64,000 nucleotides of DNA from Craspedostauros australis (taxonomy: Eukaryota > Bacillariophyta > Bacillariophyceae > Mastogloiales > Achnanthaceae), in the NCBI GenBank assembly GCA_026770025.1, contig JAMXDE010000005.1, forward strand, positions 744,001 to 808,000. The letters are read 5' to 3'. Below, one piece after another: positions 41,460 through 50,645 of the stretch (its first letter is position 1; each line of letters opens with the position of its first letter). Below the pieces are notes generated by a model. The model saw only the letters and a list, made by a program, of their open reading frames with translations, did not search any database and was not told where the DNA came from. A program made the position numbers and the translations under genes.

Positions 41460-43910
41460 TTAATGCGTCTTGGGAGAGGCGCCCGCCATGATAAGCCCGC
41501 TGCTGAAGGGTTCGTCGTTGTTGCCCATGGCATGCAGCTTGTGTGTGTCGAAAAAGCACTTCTTGCAGAGTCGGACGGGTGGTTCGCCTTCCGCCCGCGG
41601 GAAGACGCTGCAGCCTTCGCAGCCACCGTATCCGGTGCTGACGAGCAAGTGGCGTCCGTTCTTTTCGAACTTGGCCCTGTCGCGTTCGGAGAGGTGGAAG
41701 ACGCAGACCTCGCAGGGGCCGCTGGTCTTGTGGAGCTTGACGATGTAATGGTTGTCGCAGACGGGTTCCATGCCGCCGTCGACGGATCCCGGTCGGTGGG
41801 GTGACTTGGGCAGCAGGGATATTTCGCTGGAGCAGACCGAGGTGGCCGATTTGGCCGGCGTGGACTGTTCTCCCTTGGATTTCCTGCGGGATCGATCGTT
41901 CGGTGGACGACGACCGCCGCGGTTGCCTCCCTTTGGCACGTTGGAGAAGTGGTATTTCTTCTTCGGCGTCTCGGCTTGCGCTTCTGGTTCGGGCGTGGGC
42001 GAAAATTCCTTGACCATCGTGACTTTCTTCTTGGGCGTGCTGGCCACGGGGGAAGCCAAGGCAGCGTCGAGATCGAAGTCGAGATCGTCGAGATCATCTA
42101 TATCGTCGGCTTCATCAGAGGAAGCAGCCGCGGCGGCAGCTTCGGCCTCGGCTTGAGCGGCTGCAGACGCTTCGGCCTCTGCCAACTGGGCCTCCTCGAG
42201 TCTGCGACGTTGCTCCTCGATCTTGGCCTCGGTTTCCAGTCTCCTCTGTTCGTATTCGGCCTTCAAGCGTTCCTGTTCCGCAAACAAGGCCTCCTCCTCC
42301 TGCTTGAGGAAGAGCTCGTCCTGACGGCGCTTTTCTGCGAGACGCTGCTCCTCGGCCTGACGCGTCTCCTTCATGTGCTGGGCGAGCTCCACTCGTTTAC
42401 GCTCCTGCTCTGCCTCCAGCTGCTGCTGTTGCTGCAGGAGACGATCCTGCTCGGCCTGGAGGCGATCCATCTCCGCGATCCTGGCGTCTTCTGCCTCACG
42501 CTGCTTGTCGGCTTGCAGCTGACGTTGCCTCTCGGCCTCCGCCTGCGCCGCCTCGAGCTGCTGCCTGCGCTGTTCGTCGGCGGCACGCTGCTGTTCCTGC
42601 AAATACTGCTCCTCGGCCTTTCGCTGCTCCTCTCGCATGCGCTGCTGCTCCTGGTACTGCTCGAGCGCAAGGCGGGCATCCTCGACTTCCTGGCGCTGGC
42701 GTTCCTCCTCGAGTCGCTGCGCCTGGGCCTGGTGCTCCATGTTCTGCCTCTCCATCTCTGCCTCACGCTCGAGCTCCTGCAGCTCCACCTCTGCCTGTCG
42801 CTGTTGGTCCGTCTCCTGCTGCTGGGCCTGGGATTGGAGGTGACGTTCTTCCTCCTGACGCTCGATTTCCGCTTGACGCTCAATCTCCTGCAGCTCGAGC
42901 TCGGCCTCGCGCTGCTGGCGCTCCTCCTCCGCTAGGCGTTCACGTTCGACGCGCGCCTCTTCGAAGATGCGTTCCTTCTCGGCGCGTTCGGCCTCGGCCC
43001 GCCTCTTCTCCTCCTCGATCTCCATGCGCTCCTGCTCACGACGCGCCTGCTCCTTTCTCTGCGCGGCGTCGTCGGGCTTCTTGTTATTGTTGCTGTTGCT
43101 GTTGTTGTTGTTGTTGGCGCCCCCCTTCCTGCCTCTGTTCTTGCGTGCTTCGACGGCCTCCCTGGCCTTGCGCTTGCGCTCTTCGACGGCGCGGCGTGCC
43201 CGGGCCTTGCGGTCCTCCTCGGCCGTCATTCCAGCGGGCGCTTCCTGTGCTGGTTGGTTGTGATCGTGGCTGGCTGCCCTCTCCTGACGCATCTGATCCG
43301 CCAGGCGCTTCTGCAGGTCGGCCTGGTCCTGCTCGAGCTTGAGCTGCTGCTGGCGCTGGTACTCCTGCTCGGCAATCGCGAGGTGGTCGCCGCTGTTGAC
43401 CATGTCGTCGTCCGGCGTGGCGAAGTGGCCGGCGCTGGGCATCACCATGCTGTTGGCCGGGGTCGTGATGGGGGCCGGCTGCGGCACGCTGGGTTCGGGC
43501 GGTTTGGCGCTGCCGCTCTGCTTCTGCTGGTAGTACGCCATGAACTTCTCCTCCGCGCTCATGGTGGCGTTCTGCGTGTGGCGGTTGTACTCGGCGGAGG
43601 GCGTGGCGTAGTCCTCGTCCGGGAAGTTGGGATCTCCGGGTCCGTACGACCCCCAGTCGTTGCTGAGGGTGGTGTTGCCGTTGTTGCCGGTGCCGTTGTT
43701 GGGGTTGTCGCCGTTGCTGCGGGACGAGACGCTGTTCTGCTGCTGGTCACGGCCGGTTCTGCCTGCTGCGCCCCGGTGGCTGCCGCGGGACGAGGTGTCC
43801 TTGTTGCTGCCGAGGCTGCGCTTGGAATCGGTCATTATTCCATCGCCATTCTTGTTCTTGCCTCTGCGAAACAGGGACCAACGGCCCTTCTTGCCGCCTT
43901 GTTCTGCCAT
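41460..43910 (-). CDS. Long coiled-coil protein with cysteine-rich C-terminal module
   Basis: 816 residues, ATG at 43910 (MAEQGGKKGRWSLFRRG). The N-terminus is basic (GRWSLFRRGKNK) and then Ser/Asn/Gly-rich with a poly-Asn run (about 266-275). Residues about 200-600 are an almost continuous Glu/Gln/Arg coiled coil (repeated RQEEERHLQ, EEERQRQ-type heptads). An Ala-rich and then acidic stretch (DEADDIDDLDDLDFDLDAAL) and a basic KKKVTMVK follow. The last 105 residues hold three CxxC pairs (GPCEVCVFH, GGCEGCSVF, RLCKKCFFDTHK) plus VCDNHY, which should bind zinc. I know of no name for this module; the spacing looks like a diatom-specific zinc ribbon or double ribbon. Possible role: a cytoskeletal or organelle scaffold. 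That is inference only. Confidence 0.8.
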   Translation of the reverse strand: MAEQGGKKGRWSLFRRGKNKNGDGIMTDSKRSLGSNKDTSSRGSHRGAAGRTGRDQQQNSVSSRSNGDNPNNGTGNNGNTTLSNDWGSYGPGDPNFPDEDYATPSAEYNRHTQNATMSAEEKFMAYYQQKQSGSAKPPEPSVPQPAPITTPANSMVMPSAGHFATPDDDMVNSGDHLAIAEQEYQRQQQLKLEQDQADLQKRLADQMRQERAASHDHNQPAQEAPAGMTAEEDRKARARRAVEERKRKAREAVEARKNRGRKGGANNNNNSNSNNNKKPDDAAQRKEQARREQERMEIEEEKRRAEAERAEKERIFEEARVERERLAEEERQQREAELELQEIERQAEIERQEEERHLQSQAQQQETDQQRQAEVELQELEREAEMERQNMEHQAQAQRLEEERQRQEVEDARLALEQYQEQQRMREEQRKAEEQYLQEQQRAADEQRRQQLEAAQAEAERQRQLQADKQREAEDARIAEMDRLQAEQDRLLQQQQQLEAEQERKRVELAQHMKETRQAEEQRLAEKRRQDELFLKQEEEALFAEQERLKAEYEQRRLETEAKIEEQRRRLEEAQLAEAEASAAAQAEAEAAAAAASSDEADDIDDLDDLDFDLDAALASPVASTPKKKVTMVKEFSPTPEPEAQAETPKKKYHFSNVPKGGNRGGRRPPNDRSRRKSKGEQSTPAKSATSVCSSEISLLPKSPHRPGSVDGGMEPVCDNHYIVKLHKTSGPCEVCVFHLSERDRAKFEKNGRHLLVSTGYGGCEGCSVFPRAEGEPPVRLCKKCFFDTHKLHAMGNNDEPFSSGLIMAGASPKTH

Positions 43911-44961
43911 TGTCTCTGTTGTCGTCTGTTGCTGTCTCTGTTGCTGTGCTCGTTTGTGTGAGAATGTGTGAGAATGTATGAGTATGTGTGCGGAGGTAAT
44001 GCTGATGCTGATGCGGCGGATGCTGTGAATACCAACACTACTTTACTCTACTACACGTCTATTGATGACCTATTATATCTTGGTGGGCAGATGCAGAATT
44101 GAGAACCTTGTTGATGCTTCTCTTCAGATACTCCACGATTGTTATATTATACTTGCATGCACACTCGCGTGGAAGAATATATAACAGTAGCAATGGATGA
44201 TGCTTGACTTGGCTTGACTCTTAGCTTAGCTTGGCTGTCAGCTGTTGGCTCAGCTTCGATACTCCCTTTGCGCAACTCCCAATGGTGAAGCGGCGTTTGC
44301 GGATACTATTCGTGGGAGATGTGGGTTGGAGTGCACCAACGTGGTCCTCTCTTTGTTCTTGCCGAGCAAGTGGAGAATGCGCGTGATCCCTCCTTCGCTG
44401 TCGCTTGTGCCTGTGTGCCTCTTCCGCACCCGCACAAAATCTTTCTGGCGACTTTCGCCGCTTGCCCGCCAAAGTGACCGTGTGCAGGTGTGGCGCAAAG
44501 GTCATTGCTCAAGTCCAACTCTTGCTGTGTCTCCAGCGAGCCGGCCCAATCCAAATTTTCGATGTGTTTGATGGGATGGAGTCCGATTCGTTCGACTAGA
44601 GTACGTCATCGCTTCTCAACAGTTGTGTGACATGTGGACCGTCGTTCATGTGAGCGTGTTGCTCGGATGACCGTATGGCTCATGTCTGATTCAGCTCCGA
44701 CTTCAGCGGGACACATAGTTGCACGTGTCGCCGAGACAATTTGATATATACTCAAAGCTGAATACAATTATTAACCGATACATCCAAGAAACAGCAAGCA
44801 ACGGGCATCACAAAACATCATGTCACTTTTTCTCATTATCTTGTGGCCATCTGCTATTTGTTCTTCGACTTTCCATCTTCATCTTTGTCTTTCTCACTTC
44901 GCCTGGGTCTGGATCCGATTCTCCCTCCTGCTGATTCCTTGGGGTGGGTTGTGGCGTGGCG

Positions 44962-44995
44962 TTGCGGCGTAGCTTTGCGGCGTAGCTTTGCGGTG
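44962..44995. repeat. 13-bp tandem repeat
   Basis: TTGCGGCGTAGCT occurs twice in perfect tandem, followed by a partial third copy TTGCGGTG. Confidence 0.85.
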
Positions 44996-45118
44996 TTCCT
45001 GTGAGGTCGTGGCCATGGTCATCGGCTCATGACCGGTGTCAATTGTAGCTGATCCCCTCTCCATGTACCGATCCATGTTCTGATGTGTGGTTCCGCGAAT
45101 AGGGTTTTGGCCCTGTGT

Positions 45119-45143
45119 GTGTGGATGTGTGGATGTGTGGATG
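45119..45143. repeat. 8-bp tandem repeat GTGTGGAT
   Basis: Three consecutive copies of GTGTGGAT (allowing the junction with a GT run before it). A short simple repeat in intergenic DNA. Confidence 0.75.
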
Positions 45144-45566
45144 TATCGACACGTTGTGTTGCGGATTCCTAAAGGGTAGATCGTGGATGTTGCTGGGAAG
45201 CATCGCTCAAGACTTATCGATCTCCCCTTCCCGTGTGCAACTCAGCAACCGATCAACTGATCAACTGAGCACGGACGGCGGTGTGCATACTGTGTGCTTG
45301 GTGCTTGGATGGCGTTCTCGAGGAGCAACAGACCGTCACATTGATACGTGCAGAGGAGCCAGGCAACTTCTGTGACTGCCAACTGCGTCGGTGTACTATA
45401 TCTCCTATTCTAGAATATTCTATACTATAATAGATTACATGGCTCACATCTTCGGAATTGTGCAAGTGCAGAGCATCCATTCGAGAGCAGACGGCAGCAA
45501 GTCAACGCTGGATAGTCTCCACGAAATACCCGTACCCTGCATCGCTCCATACTCGTACAACCGGTC

Positions 45567-47189
45567 ATGATCTGTTCGTTCTTCTGCGGACACCTTCAGG
45601 AAAGAGTGCATCCAACAGCGTTGGTGTTTGTTGGAGATGATGTGTCAAAAGAGACAATCCGCTCGGGTTGCGACGAAGTCATCGCAACCGATAGTTCATC
45701 CAACAGGACAGGCAACCGACGATCGCATCACCACAACCACCACCACCACCACCACCACCAGCTGCTGCAATCGCCAACAACGGCACCATCATTGCGGACA
45801 GCCGCAGCTGAACATGCCAACACGTACCAACATCATGGACCGCAAACTCCATGGATCCAAAAGACCGTCCATCAGCTATCCTCCAACGATCCAAGGCTCA
45901 CCAACTTGGTCATCGATACCGACGAGCAGCAGGCCATCACGGCCTCTTGCGTATGCAACCTGCTAGGCGCCATGAGCAAGAACGGCGTTCTCAGAAACAT
46001 ACGTTTCAAGAGTATCGATTTTGGTGAGGCCACTTGCATGCAGTACTTGCTCCCGACGCTGCGAAGGAATACGTCCATTCAGCTCATCGAGTTGGAGAGC
46101 GTCGGTTCTCATGTGATTCAAGCTGTTGCAGCGGCGCTTTCGAATGTGGCGTCGTTGTTGACGGCTGCATTATCACCGTCATCATCATCAGCGTCATCGT
46201 CATCGTCCACATCAAGAGCTATCCCACCATCGACCACAATGCCAACCAACTCCTCCATTCACTCCATTGTCATCAGCGACGCACGCATGGATCTTTCCAC
46301 TGCAGAGGCCATCGCATGTCTCCTCAAGGCGAATTCGCAACTATCCACCTTGCGCATCACGAACTGTCAATTCGCTCCGGATTCCTTCGTTCGAATCGCC
46401 AACGCGCTGCAGTGGAATGATACCGTGCGCTGTCTCGACTTGCTCGGCAACCATCTCGATGACAAGGACATTACATCGATCTGCGAAGCCACGTCCAACA
46501 ATAGAGGCATCGAGTACCTGTGCCTCGATTTCAACGCGTTTGGTTTGGAAGGCGTGCGATCGATCGCGAACCTGCTCACGCGCAACACCAAGCTGTCCGA
46601 ACTGCAGCTCTTCGGCAACAACATCACAGCGCGCGGTGCAATCGTTCTAGCAGATGCACTGCGACACAATCGTTCGCTGCGAACGCTCATTCTTTCGCTG
46701 AATCAGATCGGAGATGAGGGTGCTGCCGCGATCGCGGACGCGCTCATGGTCAATACGACGCTTGCAAAGCTGTGGTGTCCTGCGAATGGGATCGGCAACG
46801 CTGGTTTAGAAGCCTTCGGACGTTGTCTCCCACAAATGCGAGGTCTGCAGCAGCTCAATCTCGGTGACTTCTTTGACAACCGCGCCGTGCAATCCATGCT
46901 CGATGGACTTCGTTTGAACCTGCAGCTATCGGTTCTGTATTTGGAGTCGCCGGCCTACGATGATGAGTATCTCGATCGACAGATCCAGTTCTATCTCCAA
47001 TTGAACAAATGCGGCAGAAGAATGTTGCTGGATGCACGGTTGCCGCACTACCTGTGGGCCAAGGTACTGGAACGTGCGCAGAGGAAAGCGGAAGCGGCCA
47101 ACATGCAATCCTCGCAGGCGGTGTTCTGCTTGCTGCGCGAGAAGCCAGAGATCTTTGCGCGCATGCAGGCTCTGGCTCCAAGAGAATGA
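45567..47189 (+). CDS. Leucine-rich-repeat (RNI/NLRC3-like) protein
   Basis: 540 residues, ATG at 45567. The first 120 residues are poorly conserved looking, with a His run (about 56-64) and Ser/Thr-rich parts, so an internal start is possible. Residues about 120-460 carry RNI-type leucine-rich repeats of 28-29 residues: LSTLRITNCQFAPDSFVRIANALQWN, VRCLDLLGNHLDDKDITSICEATSNN, IEYLCLDFNAFGLEGVRSIANLL, LSELQLFGNNITARGAIVLADALRHN, LRTLILSLNQIGDEGAAAIADALMVN and a further repeat with LWCPANGIGNAG. A C-terminal helical tail (about 470-540) has no repeats. Such proteins are protein-protein interaction scaffolds; NLRC3, ribonuclease inhibitor and RanGAP share the repeat type. No NACHT, kinase or membrane domain is present, so it is LRR only. 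Specific partner unknown. Confidence 0.85.
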   Translation: MICSFFCGHLQERVHPTALVFVGDDVSKETIRSGCDEVIATDSSSNRTGNRRSHHHNHHHHHHHQLLQSPTTAPSLRTAAAEHANTYQHHGPQTPWIQKTVHQLSSNDPRLTNLVIDTDEQQAITASCVCNLLGAMSKNGVLRNIRFKSIDFGEATCMQYLLPTLRRNTSIQLIELESVGSHVIQAVAAALSNVASLLTAALSPSSSSASSSSSTSRAIPPSTTMPTNSSIHSIVISDARMDLSTAEAIACLLKANSQLSTLRITNCQFAPDSFVRIANALQWNDTVRCLDLLGNHLDDKDITSICEATSNNRGIEYLCLDFNAFGLEGVRSIANLLTRNTKLSELQLFGNNITARGAIVLADALRHNRSLRTLILSLNQIGDEGAAAIADALMVNTTLAKLWCPANGIGNAGLEAFGRCLPQMRGLQQLNLGDFFDNRAVQSMLDGLRLNLQLSVLYLESPAYDDEYLDRQIQFYLQLNKCGRRMLLDARLPHYLWAKVLERAQRKAEAANMQSSQAVFCLLREKPEIFARMQALAPRE

Positions 47190-47609
47190 ATTGAGCAGGC
47201 GTTGGGTAAATCTCCGTCCAACAGACTGTGCCATGCTGTATTGACAGTGCAATGCTGCAGAGCACGGCGAATTAACGCTCACTACGACGGCAAATGTTGT
47301 TGCTGATGCGTACCTAAACACTCTAGAGAAATGCATTAACTAATACGAGTTCCATTCTATTATATATAGTATTGTATGTATTGTTATACCATGCTGTATT
47401 CGTACGCGTACATGCACTTGTGTATTCTAATGGATCGTCGAACTATGATAGTTGCAGAATGAGGGCGAAAAGCTTGCTCTTGTCGTTGATGCTGGTGCTA
47501 CTCTCATGGTTCCTTTCCGTTTTCTCTCCTCTTTGCTGATCTGCTTGTGTCCTTGCGCATGAGTATTGCGATGGATGGTGACATCTTGCCAGAGAGTGCC
47601 ACGTCTGCT
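47190..47609. other. Convergent intergenic region
   Basis: 420 bp that holds the 3' ends of the LRR gene and the small plastid-protein gene. AT-rich at 47350-47400. Nothing else is seen. Confidence 0.6.
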
Positions 47610-47996
47610 CTACTTCTCCCAAAAGAACTTCGATTCTTTCTTGGCCTTCGCTGGTTCCGACTTCTTAGGTGTCTGCGGGCTTTCCACTTTGCCTGCTTGT
47701 GGCGATGTGGACTGGGACGTTCCTGGTGCATGGCCATACTTGTTGTAGAGATGGTCCTTCGTCATGTGCCCCCGGCGAGCAGCAAGGATCTCTTGCTGCA
47801 CACGCCATTGCTCATCCAGATCATCCTCCTTCGCGGATCCGCCGCCATGGAACGAATGGAAGTCGAAGAGCCCGTTCAGTTGTGTGTTGGTCGTGCTGGC
47901 GACTTGAGGAGAAGACGGAAGCGGGATGGTCGGGCTGAAGGCATTCACGCTTGCAAAGCTTGCGGCGGAGACGATGGTGATTGCAAGGATTCTCAT
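47610..47996 (-). CDS. Small plastid-targeted protein of unknown function
   Basis: 128 residues, ATG at 47996. The N-terminus MRILAITIVSAASFASVNAFSP is a signal peptide with VNA|FSP, Phe20 being the ASAFAP-type phenylalanine, so import into the plastid is predicted. The mature protein is about 109 residues. Its most structured part is LDEQWRVQQEILAARRGHMTKDHLYNKYG, probably one amphipathic helix plus a turn; the C-terminal part is Lys/Pro/Ser-rich and ends KESKFFWEK. I do not recognise the family. The conserved-looking helix, short length and location suggest an accessory subunit of a plastid complex, which is a guess. It lies divergently, 647 bp from the DUF1295 gene. Confidence 0.75.
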   Translation of the reverse strand: MRILAITIVSAASFASVNAFSPTIPLPSSPQVASTTNTQLNGLFDFHSFHGGGSAKEDDLDEQWRVQQEILAARRGHMTKDHLYNKYGHAPGTSQSTSPQAGKVESPQTPKKSEPAKAKKESKFFWEK

Positions 47997-48643
47997 GGTG
48001 AATGCGGCTTACTTGTTGAGGGTCTGCGTTCTGATTTTATGAGGTCGAGATGCTGCGTAACAAGGAATAATGCGGTTCCTCTTTCCCTCCTTCACCCCTC
48101 GTACCTCACACCTCATAGTCCACGCCTGGTGTTGCGCACAGGAAGCATCCTTGATGATGCAGAAGATTCGTTGTTGGTGACTATGCCTCGTTGAAGGAAA
48201 TGTACTGCTACTATTCGGAGAGGGTGGGAAAGTAGTCGTCAACAACAGCTGTCCTCGCACGCAACAAGAGAAGAGGTGTCAAGAAGACTGTCAGCAGTAT
48301 CGCATTGTGATTGCCTTCAATGCTGCGGCTGTCCTTGTGGTGTCAGGCTGACGGATTGGGAAACGACGAAGAGCATCTTCGAGATGCGGATACATCCAGT
48401 CTTGTTTGATGAAGTGACACGTGACCAAAACTGATTTTTCGGATCCAACACGGAAACGCAATCATCACCGAAACCGGTGTGGACCAACGACGAAACACAT
48501 CAGAGCCCTTCTTTGCTCAGCCTCACACTTTCTTGTTCGTGCCCTGGTGCCAAGATCTGATCCTCATTCTTGAGGCAATTGAGCATTGAGCAAAAGTCAG
48601 CCGCTGTTCATCATACATCATCTATTTCCCATCCCTGACCATC
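47997..48643. promoter_or_regulatory. Divergent region between the small plastid protein and DUF1295 gene
   Basis: 647 bp between two start codons on opposite strands, so it should contain both promoters. No specific element is recognised. Confidence 0.5.
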
Positions 48644-49708
48644 ATGAGAGCCACAGCCTCGAAACGACTTTCGGCGACCACATTGGGATGTCTCATTCTT
48701 GTGTCGGTGGCAATGACTGTGGCCGACGCTGCCTTCGTCCATCATTCGTTGGGTGGGCGATCCCAACGACAGATGAACCCGGCTCCCACGTTCCATGCTC
48801 TTGGCATCCCTCGCGGCGGTGCGGTTGATCCGACGTCCGCACGCAGCAGGCTTTCGATGATGACAGAGCTACCGTTCGTGGCATCCATCACCAGTCCTTT
48901 CTGGAAGACCACGGCATTTTACGCCATTTGCGACTTTGTGGGATTCATCATCAGCCTGGTCACTGGTTGGCACGTGCATCTGGACCTCATCGGCACGGGA
49001 GCCTTCGCTTTGACAGCTCTGCCAGGAATCTCGTCCTCTTTGATGCATGTCAAATGGACCTCCTGCGCCATCGCAGTGTGGGGCACGAAGTTGGCGTCGT
49101 TCCTCTTCTTCCGTGCTATCCAGACGGGCCACGACAAGCGCTTGGAGGATACATTGAGCACGGTCAGTGGCATGGCCGGCTTCTGGTTCGTTACCCTTGT
49201 TTGGCAGGTCCTGTGCTCGTTGCCCTACACCATGGGAATGAGCACCAAGGCAACCGCGACGGCGGTATCCGGCAATCCATTGGTGATCAAAGCCGGCGCC
49301 TTGCTCTTCGGCTCAGGCTTGCTGATCGAAACGACCGCCGACTTGCAGAAGTACTTCTTCAAGCAGTCCAACCCTGGCAAGTTCTGCAACGTGGGACTGT
49401 GGAGCATCAGCCAGCACCCCAACTTCTTCGGCAACCTCGTGCTTTGGAGTGGCATCCTGCTGATGAATGGTCCCAGTCTGATCGACCCCATGCCGCCCAA
49501 CGCCGGCATCATGCAGCGATTGTGGGGATGCAAGCGTCTCTTCGTGTCTTTCCTAACGCCGCTGTTCCTGTGGTCATTGTTCTCGGCACAAGCCAACGGG
49601 AGCCTTTCCAAGACCATCGACCTGGCCAACAGTAAGTACGGCTCCGATCCAGGCTACCGTCAATACGTCGATGAGGTACCTCTCATCATTCCAAACCTAT
49701 TCAAGTAA
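48644..49708 (+). CDS. DUF1295 / steroid 5-alpha-reductase-like membrane protein, plastid-type presequence
   Basis: 354 residues, ATG at 48644. A signal peptide (residues 1-29, hydrophobic core LGCLILVSVAMTVADA) ends ADA|AFVHH, an ASAFAP-like junction, so plastid import is likely; ER retention is the alternative. Several hydrophobic segments follow (about 85-105, 110-135, 145-160, 185-205, 220-240, 265-285, 305-325). The family signature is GLWSISQHPNFFGNLVLWSGI (about 252-272), matching the G-L-W-x-x-S-R-H-P-N-Y-x-G motif of PF06966 (DUF1295), whose members share the integral-membrane fold of steroid 5-alpha-reductases and isoprenylcysteine methyltransferases. The usual Arg in that motif is Gln here (SQHPN). 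Substrate is unknown; a lipid or isoprenoid reductase is the family-level guess. Confidence 0.88.
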   Translation: MRATASKRLSATTLGCLILVSVAMTVADAAFVHHSLGGRSQRQMNPAPTFHALGIPRGGAVDPTSARSRLSMMTELPFVASITSPFWKTTAFYAICDFVGFIISLVTGWHVHLDLIGTGAFALTALPGISSSLMHVKWTSCAIAVWGTKLASFLFFRAIQTGHDKRLEDTLSTVSGMAGFWFVTLVWQVLCSLPYTMGMSTKATATAVSGNPLVIKAGALLFGSGLLIETTADLQKYFFKQSNPGKFCNVGLWSISQHPNFFGNLVLWSGILLMNGPSLIDPMPPNAGIMQRLWGCKRLFVSFLTPLFLWSLFSAQANGSLSKTIDLANSKYGSDPGYRQYVDEVPLIIPNLFK

Positions 49709-50645
49709 AGGGCATCTACGCGACGCTACGATGCGATACAATCGTGGCAGAGGAAGGCTTGCGATGAACTGGAAAGAGCCGCGCATGAATGCTCTACTCT
49801 CTGATTATTGAATAGATTCTTCGAAATGAGTTGCAGCAAACCCACGGACGAGTGCGAATCAGATTGTTGAATCCACAGGTTCTGAAGCAGCATCCAAAGA
49901 TCACAATCCCATCCTCTCACATTACTAACAATACATAACAAACGACAGCAGTTCCAACACTATTCTCTGCATACCACGCCTAGACTTATATGTTGTGCTC
50001 GCAAGACGGTGGCATCGCTGGATCATTGGATCATGGCAGCGAGGACAATCAACCTCCTCTCTCGAGCAATCTACTGAGCAAATGCATCCGTCATCGACGA
50101 GAGGAGGATCGGGTGACACCAGTCGTGGTTGGGAAATGATGTCACCTCACATCAGTGACCCATTCGTGACTCAACCCTTGACACCCACAACTCGGCGATT
50201 TCTTCTCCTCTCTTTGACACCGCCATCGATGACGCGGTTGCGCCACAAAAGGTATCTTCGTACAGCACCATGCACATCTGCCCAGTCGCAGAAGGTTATC
50301 GTCACTGATGGGACGACTCTGGTCCGTCATCATCGATGTCACGTCCTGGGAGGCTGCGATTGCTGAGGTTCTGGTGTCATCATTCGCATTGACGATCCAA
50401 ACAAAAGACCCCATGCATGCGAGCGAAGACTAGCAGCAATGCTGTCGATGTTGTCGTGGCCTTTCGCGATCTTTACTTTGTTGTGTGATGATGACGACCA
50501 CTCCCACAAAATCAAAGGGCTCGTCGTCGACAAGACCAAAAAGAGCGAAACCCATCATCATCCGCAGCAACAGCAGTAGCAACGCTCATCAATCTCAACA
50601 ATCCAACCAAGCTACGAGCACAGACACAAGCAACACCGTCCAATC
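49709..50645. other. Intergenic region upstream of malate synthase
   Basis: 937 bp between the DUF1295 stop and the malate synthase start. The longest frame (49995-50366 plus, 123 codons) has no motif and is not called. The last 150 bp are CA-rich, like a diatom 5' leader. Confidence 0.55.

Larger units (their letters stand above)
43911..45566. other. Intergenic region between divergent genes
   Basis: 1.65 kb upstream of both the coiled-coil gene and the LRR gene. Frames are short and unconvincing. It contains a 13-bp tandem repeat (44962-44995), a GTGTGGAT repeat (about 45119-45143) and several AT-rich stretches (44136-44160, 45400-45435). No RNA gene was recognised. Confidence 0.55.

Noticed and set aside
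41949-42935. 328-codon plus-strand Leu-rich frame
   Set aside because: Antisense of the Glu/Gln coiled coil, which always gives Leu-rich reverse frames; looks like a membrane protein only by composition.
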